Positions 34,548 through 42,438 of a DNA stretch of 64,000 bases are shown piece by piece (the first letter of the stretch is position 1; every line of letters begins with the position of its first letter). Made by a program: the position numbers and the translations under genes. Source of the DNA: an uncultured Sphaerochaeta sp. (GTDB taxonomy: Bacteria > Spirochaetota > Spirochaetia > Sphaerochaetales > Sphaerochaetaceae); the NCBI RefSeq assembly GCF_963666015.1, contig NZ_OY762555.1, forward strand, positions 2,232,001 to 2,296,000, given 5' to 3'. The notes under the pieces were generated by a model, which was not told where the DNA came from, did no database searches, and worked only from the letters and a program-made list of their open reading frames with translations.

Positions 34548-35479
34548 AACCATCCCCATTGAGCCGACCCTTGGTAGCATCTCTGCTTGCAAGTCTTTGT
34601 GCAATGCTTTGGGGTAGCGCCTATCCTTCAATCAAGTTGGGATATGAGCTGTTTCTGGTTGGTCCTGATGATACTGCTGCAAAAATGGCCTTTGCAGGGC
34701 TACGATTTACCTTTGCAGGACTCCTGGTCCTTCTCTTCAGATGCTTCCAGCAGGGGGAGAAACAGCGATTCAGAACCTTGGACGGTAAGGCCTGGATTCA
34801 GATTCTTATGCTTGGCTTGTTGCAGACAACTATCCATTATGCTTTCTTCTATATCGGGGTATCATATACTACTGGTGCCAAGAGTTCGATCCTAAACTCA
34901 TCTTCAGTCTTCTTCAGTGCACTGCTTGCACACTGGGTATATGCAAATGACCATATCAGTGTGCGAAAGGGATTGGGCATTCTCTTGGGATTTATCTCGG
35001 TGGTCATGGTCAACCTTGAGCCGAATCTGGGGATTGCGTTTTCTTTGAAGGGAGAGGGCTTTGTAGTAATCGCCGCCTTCCTCACCAGTGCAAGTGCTCT
35101 GTACAGCAAACGAGTGAGCAAGAAAATTGATCCAGTGCTACTTACTAGCATGCAGCTCTTCCTTGGTGGGCTTATCTTGCTTGCGTTAGCATTGTCACAG
35201 GGAGCATCCTTTCCCACCAGCAGTCTTGCTGGATATTTCCTGCTACTCTATATGGCATCCCTAAGTGCTGTTGCCTTCTCTATCTGGACGACCCTACTCA
35301 AGCACAACAAGGTCAGTTCCATCACAGTCTTCAACTTTCTTATACCCGTGGTAGGAACCTTCCTCTCTGCACTGCTTTTAGGGGAGTCCATTTTCCGTTT
35401 GCAGTATCTTTTGGCACTCCCCTTGGTGGTTTCAGGTATTGTTTTGGTAACCTATTCCAGTTCAAAAACACCGGTATAG
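34535..35479 (+). CDS. EamA/DMT family exporter
   Basis: The 314-residue protein has ten membrane segments in two EamA repeats, with the entry signature ASLCAMLWGSAYPSIKLGYEL. Such proteins export amino acids or other metabolites; the substrate is not predictable. AAGGAG lies 8 nt before the ATG. Its final 28 bp overlap the convergent ABC exporter gene. Confidence 0.88.
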   Translation: MQSMKPSPLSRPLVASLLASLCAMLWGSAYPSIKLGYELFLVGPDDTAAKMAFAGLRFTFAGLLVLLFRCFQQGEKQRFRTLDGKAWIQILMLGLLQTTIHYAFFYIGVSYTTGAKSSILNSSSVFFSALLAHWVYANDHISVRKGLGILLGFISVVMVNLEPNLGIAFSLKGEGFVVIAAFLTSASALYSKRVSKKIDPVLLTSMQLFLGGLILLALALSQGASFPTSSLAGYFLLLYMASLSAVAFSIWTTLLKHNKVSSITVFNFLIPVVGTFLSALLLGESIFRLQYLLALPLVVSGIVLVTYSSSKTPV

Positions 35480-37317
35480 AGACGGTAGTACTGACCCTTA
35501 AGTGCCATTAGCTCTGCGTGGGTTCCCTTCTCGATGATCTCTCCCATTTGCAGCACCATGATAAGATCCGCGTTGTGGATGGTTGAGAGGCGGTGGGCAA
35601 TCACAAAGACAGTCCTGCCTTCCATCAGGGCATCCATCCCTTTCTGGACTACCTCCTCTGTATGGGTATCGATGCTGCTTGTTGCCTCATCAAGTACCAA
35701 TACTGGGGGGTCTGCTACAATGGCTCGTGCAATGGAGATCAGCTGTCGCTGTCCTTGGGAGAGCGTGGACCCATCTCCACTGAGCTGAGTTTGATACCCT
35801 TGTGGCAGGTGTGCGATGAAGGAGTCTGCATTTGCAAGTTTTGCTGCCTTGATCACCTCGTCATCACTTGCATCCAGGTTGCCGTAGCGAATATTGTCCA
35901 TGACCGTTCCACTGAACAGATGTACATCCTGAAGTACTACCCCCAAGGAACGACGTAAGTCAGCCTTGCATATCTTGTTGATGTTGATGCCATCATACCG
36001 AATTTTCCCATCCGCAAGATCGTAGAAGCGATTGATTAGGTTGGTGATAGTAGTTTTTCCTGCTCCGGTAGCACCGACCAAGGCAATCTTCTGCCCAGGT
36101 TCTGCGTGTATGGTGATATCCTTGAGTACCAAGGTCTCCTGTGTGTATCCAAAGTCTACATCAGTGAGCGATACCTGACCTTGTAACTCAGTGAGCGTTC
36201 CTGTTCGAGTATCTTTCCATGCCCAACGTTCAGTTCTTTCTTCAGTCTCTTTCCCTGTATCGGAAAGATTGACCAGGGTGATATATCCCTCATCACCTTC
36301 GGTTTCCTCATCGAGTAGCGCAAAGATACGCTTGGTACCTGCAAGTGCCATTACAACGGCATTCAACTGGTTGGCCATTTGGTTAATCGGCATATTGATC
36401 GTTCTGCTCAGTTGGAGGAAGGCCGCGATAATTCCAAGGGTCAATGCCCCAATGCCGTGAATTGCCAACATACCCCCGGCAATTGCGACCAATACGTACT
36501 GGATGTAACTAATATTACCCATGATCGGCATGAGGATGTTGGCAAACCGGTTGGCGTTGAATGCATGGTTATTTAGCTCATCATTCAATGTATCAAAACG
36601 CTCCTTTGCCTTTTCTTCATAGGTGAAAACCTTGATGATTTTCTGTCCGTTGATCATCTCTTCTATATATCCATTGGTTTTCCCGATAGCCTTCTGCTGT
36701 TCAACAAAGTATGCACCGCTTTTACCTGCAACAAAGGAGGATATGCGTAGCATGATTACAAGTGAGAATAAAACAACCAAGGTCAGTTGCCAGCTGGTAA
36801 ACAGCATGGCAAAGAAAATTGCCAGTACCGTGATGATCGAATTGACGAAGTTTGGAATTGATTGACTCACCATCTGCCTGAGCGTATCGGTGTCGTTGGT
36901 ATAGAGACTCATCAGGTCTCCGTGGGATTGTGTGTCAAAGAATCGAATCGAAAGCTTCTGCATATGGGTGAACATCCCATCACGGAGGGTCTTTAGTGTT
37001 CCCTGGGCAATGGTAATCATCAAGCGGTTGTACATAAAGGTAGCAATGACACCTGCAGCGTATATCGTTGCCATTACCAGAAGAGCCTGTATCAGCGGGG
37101 TGAAAGAAGCTGTTTCAGGGTTCTGTGCCATTGGTACGATATAGGTATCGATCAAGAGGCGTAAGAACAGGGAGCCTGCAACTGAGGCAAGCGCACTGAC
37201 AAGAATACAACACAGGACAACAAGGAAACGCAGTTTATACGGCACAAAGATGTAGGTGAAGAGACGTTTCAAGGTAGGCCAGTCAAACTTGGGCATTTTG
37301 GTGTGGGGTTTGTTCAT
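35452..37317 (-). CDS. heterodimeric ABC exporter, subunit 2
   Basis: The 621-residue half-transporter has six N-terminal membrane helices and an ATPase domain with Walker A GATGAGKTT, Walker B LVLDEATSSID (intact catalytic Glu) and H-loop VIAHRLST. Its signature motif is LSQGQ rather than LSGGQ. Together with subunit 1 this gives one normal and one degenerate ATP site, as in LmrCD and TM287/288 type multidrug exporters. It overlaps subunit 1 (ATGA). Confidence 0.92.
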   Translation of the reverse strand: MNKPHTKMPKFDWPTLKRLFTYIFVPYKLRFLVVLCCILVSALASVAGSLFLRLLIDTYIVPMAQNPETASFTPLIQALLVMATIYAAGVIATFMYNRLMITIAQGTLKTLRDGMFTHMQKLSIRFFDTQSHGDLMSLYTNDTDTLRQMVSQSIPNFVNSIITVLAIFFAMLFTSWQLTLVVLFSLVIMLRISSFVAGKSGAYFVEQQKAIGKTNGYIEEMINGQKIIKVFTYEEKAKERFDTLNDELNNHAFNANRFANILMPIMGNISYIQYVLVAIAGGMLAIHGIGALTLGIIAAFLQLSRTINMPINQMANQLNAVVMALAGTKRIFALLDEETEGDEGYITLVNLSDTGKETEERTERWAWKDTRTGTLTELQGQVSLTDVDFGYTQETLVLKDITIHAEPGQKIALVGATGAGKTTITNLINRFYDLADGKIRYDGININKICKADLRRSLGVVLQDVHLFSGTVMDNIRYGNLDASDDEVIKAAKLANADSFIAHLPQGYQTQLSGDGSTLSQGQRQLISIARAIVADPPVLVLDEATSSIDTHTEEVVQKGMDALMEGRTVFVIAHRLSTIHNADLIMVLQMGEIIEKGTHAELMALKGQYYRLYTGVFELE

Positions 37318-39044
37318 GCTTGCTCCTCCTTGTGCATCTGGCTACAATACATCTCTTTATAACGTGAACAACGATCCATCAGTTCTTGATGGGTACCTGA
37401 GTCATGTATTCTTCCGTCATCAAGCATGATGATCCTGTCAGCATCCATTACCGAAGTTACTCGCTGTGCAATGATGATCTTCGTGGTTTCTGGAAGCTCA
37501 CTGAGCAAGCCTTCCCTGATAGCGGCATCTGTCTTGGTATCGACAGCGCTGGTTGAGTCGTCAAAGATGAGAATCTTTGGATGCTTGAGCAAGGCACGTG
37601 CAATACACAATCTCTGCTTCTGTCCTCCAGAAACATTGGATCCATCCTGTTCGATGTAGGTGTCATAGCCCTTGGGGAACTGCTGGATGAATCCATCTGC
37701 CTGGGCAATACGGCAAGCCCATCTAAGCTCCTCATCACTCGCATGCTCATTTCCCCAACGGAGATTCTCTGCAATGGTTCCACTGAAAAGAAGATTTTTC
37801 TGCAATACCATGCCAACCTCTTTCCTGATACTTTCCAGCGTATAGTCTCTTACATCCACTCCTCCAACCTTTACTGACCCACTGAAGGTGTCATAGAGGC
37901 GGGGGATCAACTGGACGAGGGAACTTTTCGCACTACCGGTAGGCCCAAGGATACCAATGGTCTGTCCACTGGCAATATTGAGGTTGATATCGTAGAGACA
38001 TCGCTTCTCCTTGGTCTTTGTATAGCTGAAATCTACATGGGAAAAGGTAATTGACCCATCGGCCACCGTGGTGATGGCGTTCTTCTTTTCCTCTAGGTCA
38101 CTCTGTTCAGTGAGCACTTCCTCAATCCGTACTGCTGAGGCCCTGCTTATGGTAATCATGACCACCACCATGGAGAACATCATCAGGCTCATAAGAATCT
38201 GGGATGTATAGGTGATGAAGCTCATCAGCTCACCTGCTGTCATGGAGGAGGCGACGATCAAACGGGCTGCAATATAGCTGATAGAGAGCAGACTGAGGTA
38301 CATCATCCCCTGCATCAGGGGACTGTTGAAGGCAATAATCTTCTCCGCTTTGCTGAAGTCATCATAGATATCGGAGGAAACCACTTCAAATTTCTTTACT
38401 TCATGTGCTTCCCTAACAAATGACTTAACCACCCTGATTCCCCGGATATTCTCCTGAACCACGGTATTGAGCCGATCGTACGTCTTGAATACCCGGGTGA
38501 AGATGGGATAGGCGGCCTTGATCAGGAAAAAGAGACCGATACCTAGAAGGGGGAGTGCAACAAGATAAACCAAGCTCAGTGTTCTGTTGATGGAGACTGC
38601 CATGAAGAAGGCAAACACAAGCATTCCCGGGCTGCGTACTGCGATACGAATAAGCATCTGATATGCACGTTGTACATTGGTGACATCGGTGGTGAGACGG
38701 GTTACCAAACTGCTGGTGGAGAACTTGTCGATATTGGCAAATGAGAAATCTTGAGTGTGATGGTAGAGCTTTTTCCGTACATTTTTCGCAAAGCCTGTAG
38801 ATGCTTTTGCAGCATAGTGACCTGAGAGTACCCCAAATAGCAGGGCAATTGATGCACAAAGAAGAAGAGCGAGCCCCCATTTGAGGATTTCATTAAAATT
38901 TCCTGCATCGATACCGCGGTCTATGAGGAATGCCATGAGGAAAGGGATGATGACATCCATGATCACTTCCAAGGTAACAAAGACCATGGTAAGGATGGTA
39001 GAGCGTCGATATCCTACTGTTTGTTTTCGTAGTTCTGTAAACAT
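37314..39044 (-). CDS. heterodimeric ABC exporter, subunit 1 (degenerate ATP site)
   Basis: The 576-residue half-transporter has six membrane helices, Walker A GPTGSAKSS and the canonical signature VSGGQKQ, but its Walker B reads LIFDDSTSAVD (catalytic Glu replaced by Asp) and its H-loop IIAQRVTS (His replaced by Gln). These changes mark the degenerate-site partner of a heterodimeric exporter. It follows, and overlaps by 31 nt, a MarR-family gene, so drug-like ligands probably induce it. Confidence 0.92.
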   Translation of the reverse strand: MFTELRKQTVGYRRSTILTMVFVTLEVIMDVIIPFLMAFLIDRGIDAGNFNEILKWGLALLLCASIALLFGVLSGHYAAKASTGFAKNVRKKLYHHTQDFSFANIDKFSTSSLVTRLTTDVTNVQRAYQMLIRIAVRSPGMLVFAFFMAVSINRTLSLVYLVALPLLGIGLFFLIKAAYPIFTRVFKTYDRLNTVVQENIRGIRVVKSFVREAHEVKKFEVVSSDIYDDFSKAEKIIAFNSPLMQGMMYLSLLSISYIAARLIVASSMTAGELMSFITYTSQILMSLMMFSMVVVMITISRASAVRIEEVLTEQSDLEEKKNAITTVADGSITFSHVDFSYTKTKEKRCLYDINLNIASGQTIGILGPTGSAKSSLVQLIPRLYDTFSGSVKVGGVDVRDYTLESIRKEVGMVLQKNLLFSGTIAENLRWGNEHASDEELRWACRIAQADGFIQQFPKGYDTYIEQDGSNVSGGQKQRLCIARALLKHPKILIFDDSTSAVDTKTDAAIREGLLSELPETTKIIIAQRVTSVMDADRIIMLDDGRIHDSGTHQELMDRCSRYKEMYCSQMHKEEQA

Positions 39045-39484
39045 ATTGTTTCCAAATTCCTTCTGATTGTATCTGCGATTGCGAAGAACTGCTGCAGTTG
39101 TTCCTCATTGAGGCCCTGTCTCATGGATAGTTCAAACTCTTGTACCAGATGAAAGTGTTCTGCACACTTCTGTTCCGCCAAATCTGTCAAAACCACCCAC
39201 TTCTGTCGTTTGTCTTCTTCCGATTCTTCACGTACGATCAAACCGTCCCTCTCCATTCCTTTGAGAATATTGGTCATGGTTGAACGGCGAATACCCAGAT
39301 GCTGTTGTAAGTCGCTTTGGAGCATTCGGGTTTTCTGATGATGAGCGAAGTATCCTAGAAGATGACTCTGCACAACCGAGCCTCTGGACTCTTCTTCGAG
39401 TTTCAGCAGTGTCGTCATGCTCCGGTGGAGAAGGTGTGAGAGTGTTTTTATGGTATGCCCGATATGTCGTGGTTCTTCTTTCAA
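39014..39484 (-). CDS. MarR-family regulator of the ABC exporter
   Basis: The 156-residue winged-helix protein has the recognition region MLQSDLQQHLGIRRSTMTNILKGMERDGLI and wing VREESEEDKRQKWVVLTD, matching the MarR D-x-R wing closely. The start appears to be TTG at 39484 with AGG 3 nt upstream; no suitable ATG lies near. It is first in an operon with the two exporter genes, and its promoter contains a perfect inverted repeat, implying autorepression. Confidence 0.88.
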   Translation of the reverse strand: MKEEPRHIGHTIKTLSHLLHRSMTTLLKLEEESRGSVVQSHLLGYFAHHQKTRMLQSDLQQHLGIRRSTMTNILKGMERDGLIVREESEEDKRQKWVVLTDLAEQKCAEHFHLVQEFELSMRQGLNEEQLQQFFAIADTIRRNLETICLQNYENKQ

Positions 39485-39497
39485 TTGCCTGTCTCTT

Positions 39498-39543
39498 TTG
39501 TTAGGTTGCTAACAATAATACCTATCTCCTTTCTGATAGGCAA
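39498..39543 (-). promoter_or_regulatory. marR-exporter promoter with MarR-type operator
   Basis: On the minus strand TTGCCT (39538-39543), 17 bp, TATTAT (39515-39520). Abutting the -10 is the perfect palindrome TTGTTAG-GTTG-CTAACAA (39498-39515). Within the spacer is a second inverted repeat CCTATC-N8-GATAGG (39521-39540). A repressor bound at the first would block transcription start. Confidence 0.65.
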
Positions 39544-39576
39544 GCAGGTTGGATGAAGAAGTATGAAGAATAATCA

Positions 39577-39594
39577 GGCCCCCAGACGGGGGCC
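39577..39594 (-). terminator. GC-rich hairpin after pgi
   Basis: GGCCCCC-AGAC-GGGGGCC is a perfect 7-bp stem 15 bp past the pgi stop. There is no strong T run, only TGATTATTCTTC on the minus strand. Confidence 0.6.
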
Positions 39595-39608
39595 GAAAAG
39601 GAAACGGA

Positions 39609-41180
39609 CTAGAGAAGGTCAGTGAAGGCTTTGAGGACTTCATCCCCTTCACATCCATTGAGCACCTTGGTTGCGAGTACCTTGCCCAACTGTACCCCCT
39701 CTTGGTCAAAGCTATTGAGATTCCAGATGAAGCCTTGGAACATTACCTTGTTCTCATAGTGGGCTAGCAGGGATCCGAGGACTACAGGATCAAGCTGTTT
39801 TGCATACAGCAAGCTGCTTGGCCGGTTTCCGCAGAACTGCTTGTTCGGGTTTGCATCATCCTTCCCTCGGGCAAAGGCAACTATTTGAGCGACAAGATTG
39901 GCATTGAGCTTCTCTTGGCTGCTTGAGCCTTCCACCAGGATGTCTTTCTCATATTGGGATGTAGAGAATCCGATGAACTGCAGGGGGACGATATCAGTTC
40001 CTTGGTGAAGCAGTTGGTAGAAGGAATGCTGCCCATTGGTTCCTGGCTCCCCAAAGATAACCGGCCCAGTGGGATAGGAGAGAGCTTCCCCGTCCCGGTT
40101 TACGTGTTTCCCGTTGCTCTCCATGTCAAGCTGTTGCAAGTGAGCCGGGAAACGACTCAATGCCTGTGAATAAGGCAGAATTGCAGTACAGGGATAGTGA
40201 AGGACATTGCGCAAATAGACGCCAAGAAGGGCATCAAGGAGAGCTGCATTCTCTGTGATCTTGGGTGAACGTGCTGCCATGTCACCTTGGTGGGCACCAT
40301 CGAGGAACATCCTCACTGTTTCAAAGCCATAAGCAAGGGAGAGAATGACGGCACCCACTGCGCTGGTGGAACTGTACCTTCCCCCGATGTAGTCATCGAT
40401 GAAGAAGGCATCGATGACGGAGGATGAGGATGCAAGTGGACTGCTCTTGCTGGTCACTGCAACCATATGATCGGAAGGATTGATACCGTTGATACCGCTC
40501 TTCTTGATTGCTTCAATGACCAAGTCCCTGTTGGTAAGGGTTTCGAGCGTTGTTCCACTCTTGGAAACCAAGATAAAGAGTGTACGCTCCAGGTCCAGTT
40601 GATCGATTACTGCCTGGGCATCATCGGGGTCGACATTGCTGATGAACTGAGCATCCAATTGCTCAATGCCTTCCCGCTTACACCAACCCTTCAATGCCAG
40701 ATAGATGGCCCTTGGTCCCAGGTCACTTCCCCCAATGCCTATCTGCACTACCGTAGTGAATCGCTTTCCTGTTGAGCCAACAAGTTTTCCGCTGCGAACT
40801 GCATCAGAGAAGAGCTTGATTTTGGTGAGTTGCTCTTTGTAGAAAGCCCCTTTGTCTTCTCCCTCAGCCTCAACTGGTTTCCCTACTTGACCACGGGTGA
40901 GATGGTGCAGCACCAGTCTCTTCTCTCCGATGTTCATGACCTCTCCCTCAACAAGGGCCTGATACTTTTGGGTAAGTTGGAGTTCATCGCTCAGCTGTTG
41001 GAGGATTGAAAGATGGTTCTCGTCAACTGGCATGGATGCATAATTGTACACCAACTTTTCGCTGGCATTGACTTGGTAGGATTTGATGCGCTCTGGATGC
41101 AGGACTTGTATCAGGTCACTTGCCTCCAGATTCTTCAGCGCTTGAAAGGAAGTGCTTGTATCGAGATTCTTGTATGTCAT
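39609..41180 (-). CDS. pgi: glucose-6-phosphate isomerase
   Basis: Pgi interconverts glucose-6-phosphate and fructose-6-phosphate in glycolysis. The 523-residue protein has the family signatures VVQIGIGGSDLGPRAI near 145, VSKSGTTLETLTN near 215, FGEPGTNGQHSFYQLLHQG near 385 (containing the catalytic His) and the C-terminal lysine region. AAGGAG precedes the ATG. It has its own promoter downstream of argR. Confidence 0.97.
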   Translation of the reverse strand: MTYKNLDTSTSFQALKNLEASDLIQVLHPERIKSYQVNASEKLVYNYASMPVDENHLSILQQLSDELQLTQKYQALVEGEVMNIGEKRLVLHHLTRGQVGKPVEAEGEDKGAFYKEQLTKIKLFSDAVRSGKLVGSTGKRFTTVVQIGIGGSDLGPRAIYLALKGWCKREGIEQLDAQFISNVDPDDAQAVIDQLDLERTLFILVSKSGTTLETLTNRDLVIEAIKKSGINGINPSDHMVAVTSKSSPLASSSSVIDAFFIDDYIGGRYSSTSAVGAVILSLAYGFETVRMFLDGAHQGDMAARSPKITENAALLDALLGVYLRNVLHYPCTAILPYSQALSRFPAHLQQLDMESNGKHVNRDGEALSYPTGPVIFGEPGTNGQHSFYQLLHQGTDIVPLQFIGFSTSQYEKDILVEGSSSQEKLNANLVAQIVAFARGKDDANPNKQFCGNRPSSLLYAKQLDPVVLGSLLAHYENKVMFQGFIWNLNSFDQEGVQLGKVLATKVLNGCEGDEVLKAFTDLL

Positions 41181-41206
41181 ATCTGTCCGCTCCTTATGGT
41201 AGATGA

Positions 41207-41245
41207 ACGCCCCTCCATTGTATGCGGAGGGGCGTATCTGAACAA
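41207..41245 (-). promoter_or_regulatory. pgi promoter overlapping a perfect hairpin
   Basis: On the minus strand TTGTTC (41240-41245), 17 bp, TACAAT (41217-41222). ACGCCCCTCC/GGAGGGGCGT (41207-41216 and 41226-41235) forms a 10-bp perfect hairpin across the promoter, which may also terminate argR transcription, though without a T run. Confidence 0.5.
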
Positions 41246-41252
41246 GGTATAA

Positions 41253-41723
41253 TTACTCTTCTATGTCGGGGATGCGTGTCTTGAAACTCTCTTGCAGATC
41301 TTCCTTGGTCATCCCTTCGCGGAGGATGACAAAGATAGTGTCATCTCCAGCCAAAGTTCCAAGAATCTCAGGGATTGCCAACACATCCAAGGCAATACCG
41401 ACCGAATTGGCATGGCCCGGCCTGGTCTTGATAACGCCGAAGTTTCCTGAAAATTCAATAGACAGGATTCCTCTTCGTACATCTTGGATGTAGCTTTTCT
41501 CTGATTCACTGATCAGGTCATTTTCCGGCAAGCTATAGTAGTAGCCGGACCAACCATCGGAAATCTTTCCGACCTTGAGCATCTTCAAGTCGCGGGATAG
41601 TGTGGCCTGTGTGACTGTGTATCCCTCGGTTTTCAGCATCTCCAGCAGCGTATCCTGGTTGTCGATCCTATTGTTCTTGATAAGTTCCTTGACGACCGCC
41701 AACCGGTTGTGTCGTTCCCTCAT
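41253..41723 (-). CDS. argR: arginine repressor ArgR
   Basis: The 156-residue protein has the N-terminal winged helix (TVTQATLSRDLKMLKVGK) and the C-terminal hexamerisation and arginine-binding domain (PGHANSVGIALDV and AGDDTIFVI). It represses arginine biosynthesis and related genes when arginine is plentiful. AGGAG lies 10 nt before the ATG. Two ARG-box-like sites at 21 bp spacing overlap its own promoter, and similar sites precede carA. Confidence 0.95.
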   Translation of the reverse strand: MRERHNRLAVVKELIKNNRIDNQDTLLEMLKTEGYTVTQATLSRDLKMLKVGKISDGWSGYYYSLPENDLISESEKSYIQDVRRGILSIEFSGNFGVIKTRPGHANSVGIALDVLAIPEILGTLAGDDTIFVILREGMTKEDLQESFKTRIPDIEE

Positions 41724-41743
41724 GGTTTGGATTCTCCTGGAAT

Positions 41744-41799
41744 GGAATATTTATGCGTTTTACACGAATAAAGATACAGTACTATTGACTCCTTTGCAA
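41744..41799 (-). promoter_or_regulatory. argR promoter with paired ARG boxes
   Basis: On the minus strand TTGCAA (41794-41799), 17 bp, TATCTT (41771-41776). Two 14-mers fit the ARG-box consensus on the plus strand: 41744-41757 (12 of 14) and 41765-41778 (11 of 14), exactly 21 bp apart. One covers the -10 and the other the start region, as expected for autorepression. Confidence 0.7.
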
Positions 41800-41886
41800 G
41801 CTTCATGGCTTCTTTTTGTCGAACTCTTGACCGGCGACCTCGCTTATAGCATTCTACACAATAGTATGGAGTAAAGGGAGGATTGT

Positions 41887-42438
41887 ATGACAATTGTCTA
41901 TATTTTGATTGTATTGGTGCTTCTGCTTGCCCTCTATGGGATTAGTGTCTATAACCGGTATGTCCGGCTTCGGAATCAGGCTGAAGAGGCAGAATCAGCA
42001 ATTGATGCTCATCTGAAACAACGCTATGACTTGGTCCCCAACCTTGTGGAGACGGTAAAGGGGTACGCAAAGCATGAGCAAGAGACCTTTACAAAGGTTA
42101 TCGAGGCCAGAAATATGGCGATGAATGCATCAGGGATGGTAGACAAGAACGAGGCTAATAATGCCTTCAGCTCCACCCTTAAATCACTGTTTGCACTCAG
42201 TGAGGCATATCCAGATCTGAAGGCTAACCAAGGCTTCCTGGATCTCCAAGCCCAGTTACAGAAGATTGAAGAGCAGTTGTTGAGTGCCCGTAAGTATTAC
42301 AATGCCATTATCAAGCAATTGAACACCATTTGCGAGGTCTTCCCTTCTTCAATCATCGCCTCGATGGCCCATTTCTCCAAGAAACCCTATCTGGAAATCG
42401 AGGAGGAGGCCCGTTCTCGTGTAGAGGTGAAGTTTTAA
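41887..42438 (+). CDS. lemA: LemA family protein
   Basis: The 183-residue protein has an N-terminal membrane helix (VYILIVLVLLLALYGISVY) and a helical-bundle domain with the family signature LKQRYDLVPNLVETVKGYAKHE near 47-68 and ARKYYNAIIKQLN near 135. The cellular role is unclear. GGGAGG precedes the ATG. It is coupled (TAATG) to a DUF2207 protein, its usual partner. Confidence 0.93.
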   Translation: MTIVYILIVLVLLLALYGISVYNRYVRLRNQAEEAESAIDAHLKQRYDLVPNLVETVKGYAKHEQETFTKVIEARNMAMNASGMVDKNEANNAFSSTLKSLFALSEAYPDLKANQGFLDLQAQLQKIEEQLLSARKYYNAIIKQLNTICEVFPSSIIASMAHFSKKPYLEIEEEARSRVEVKF

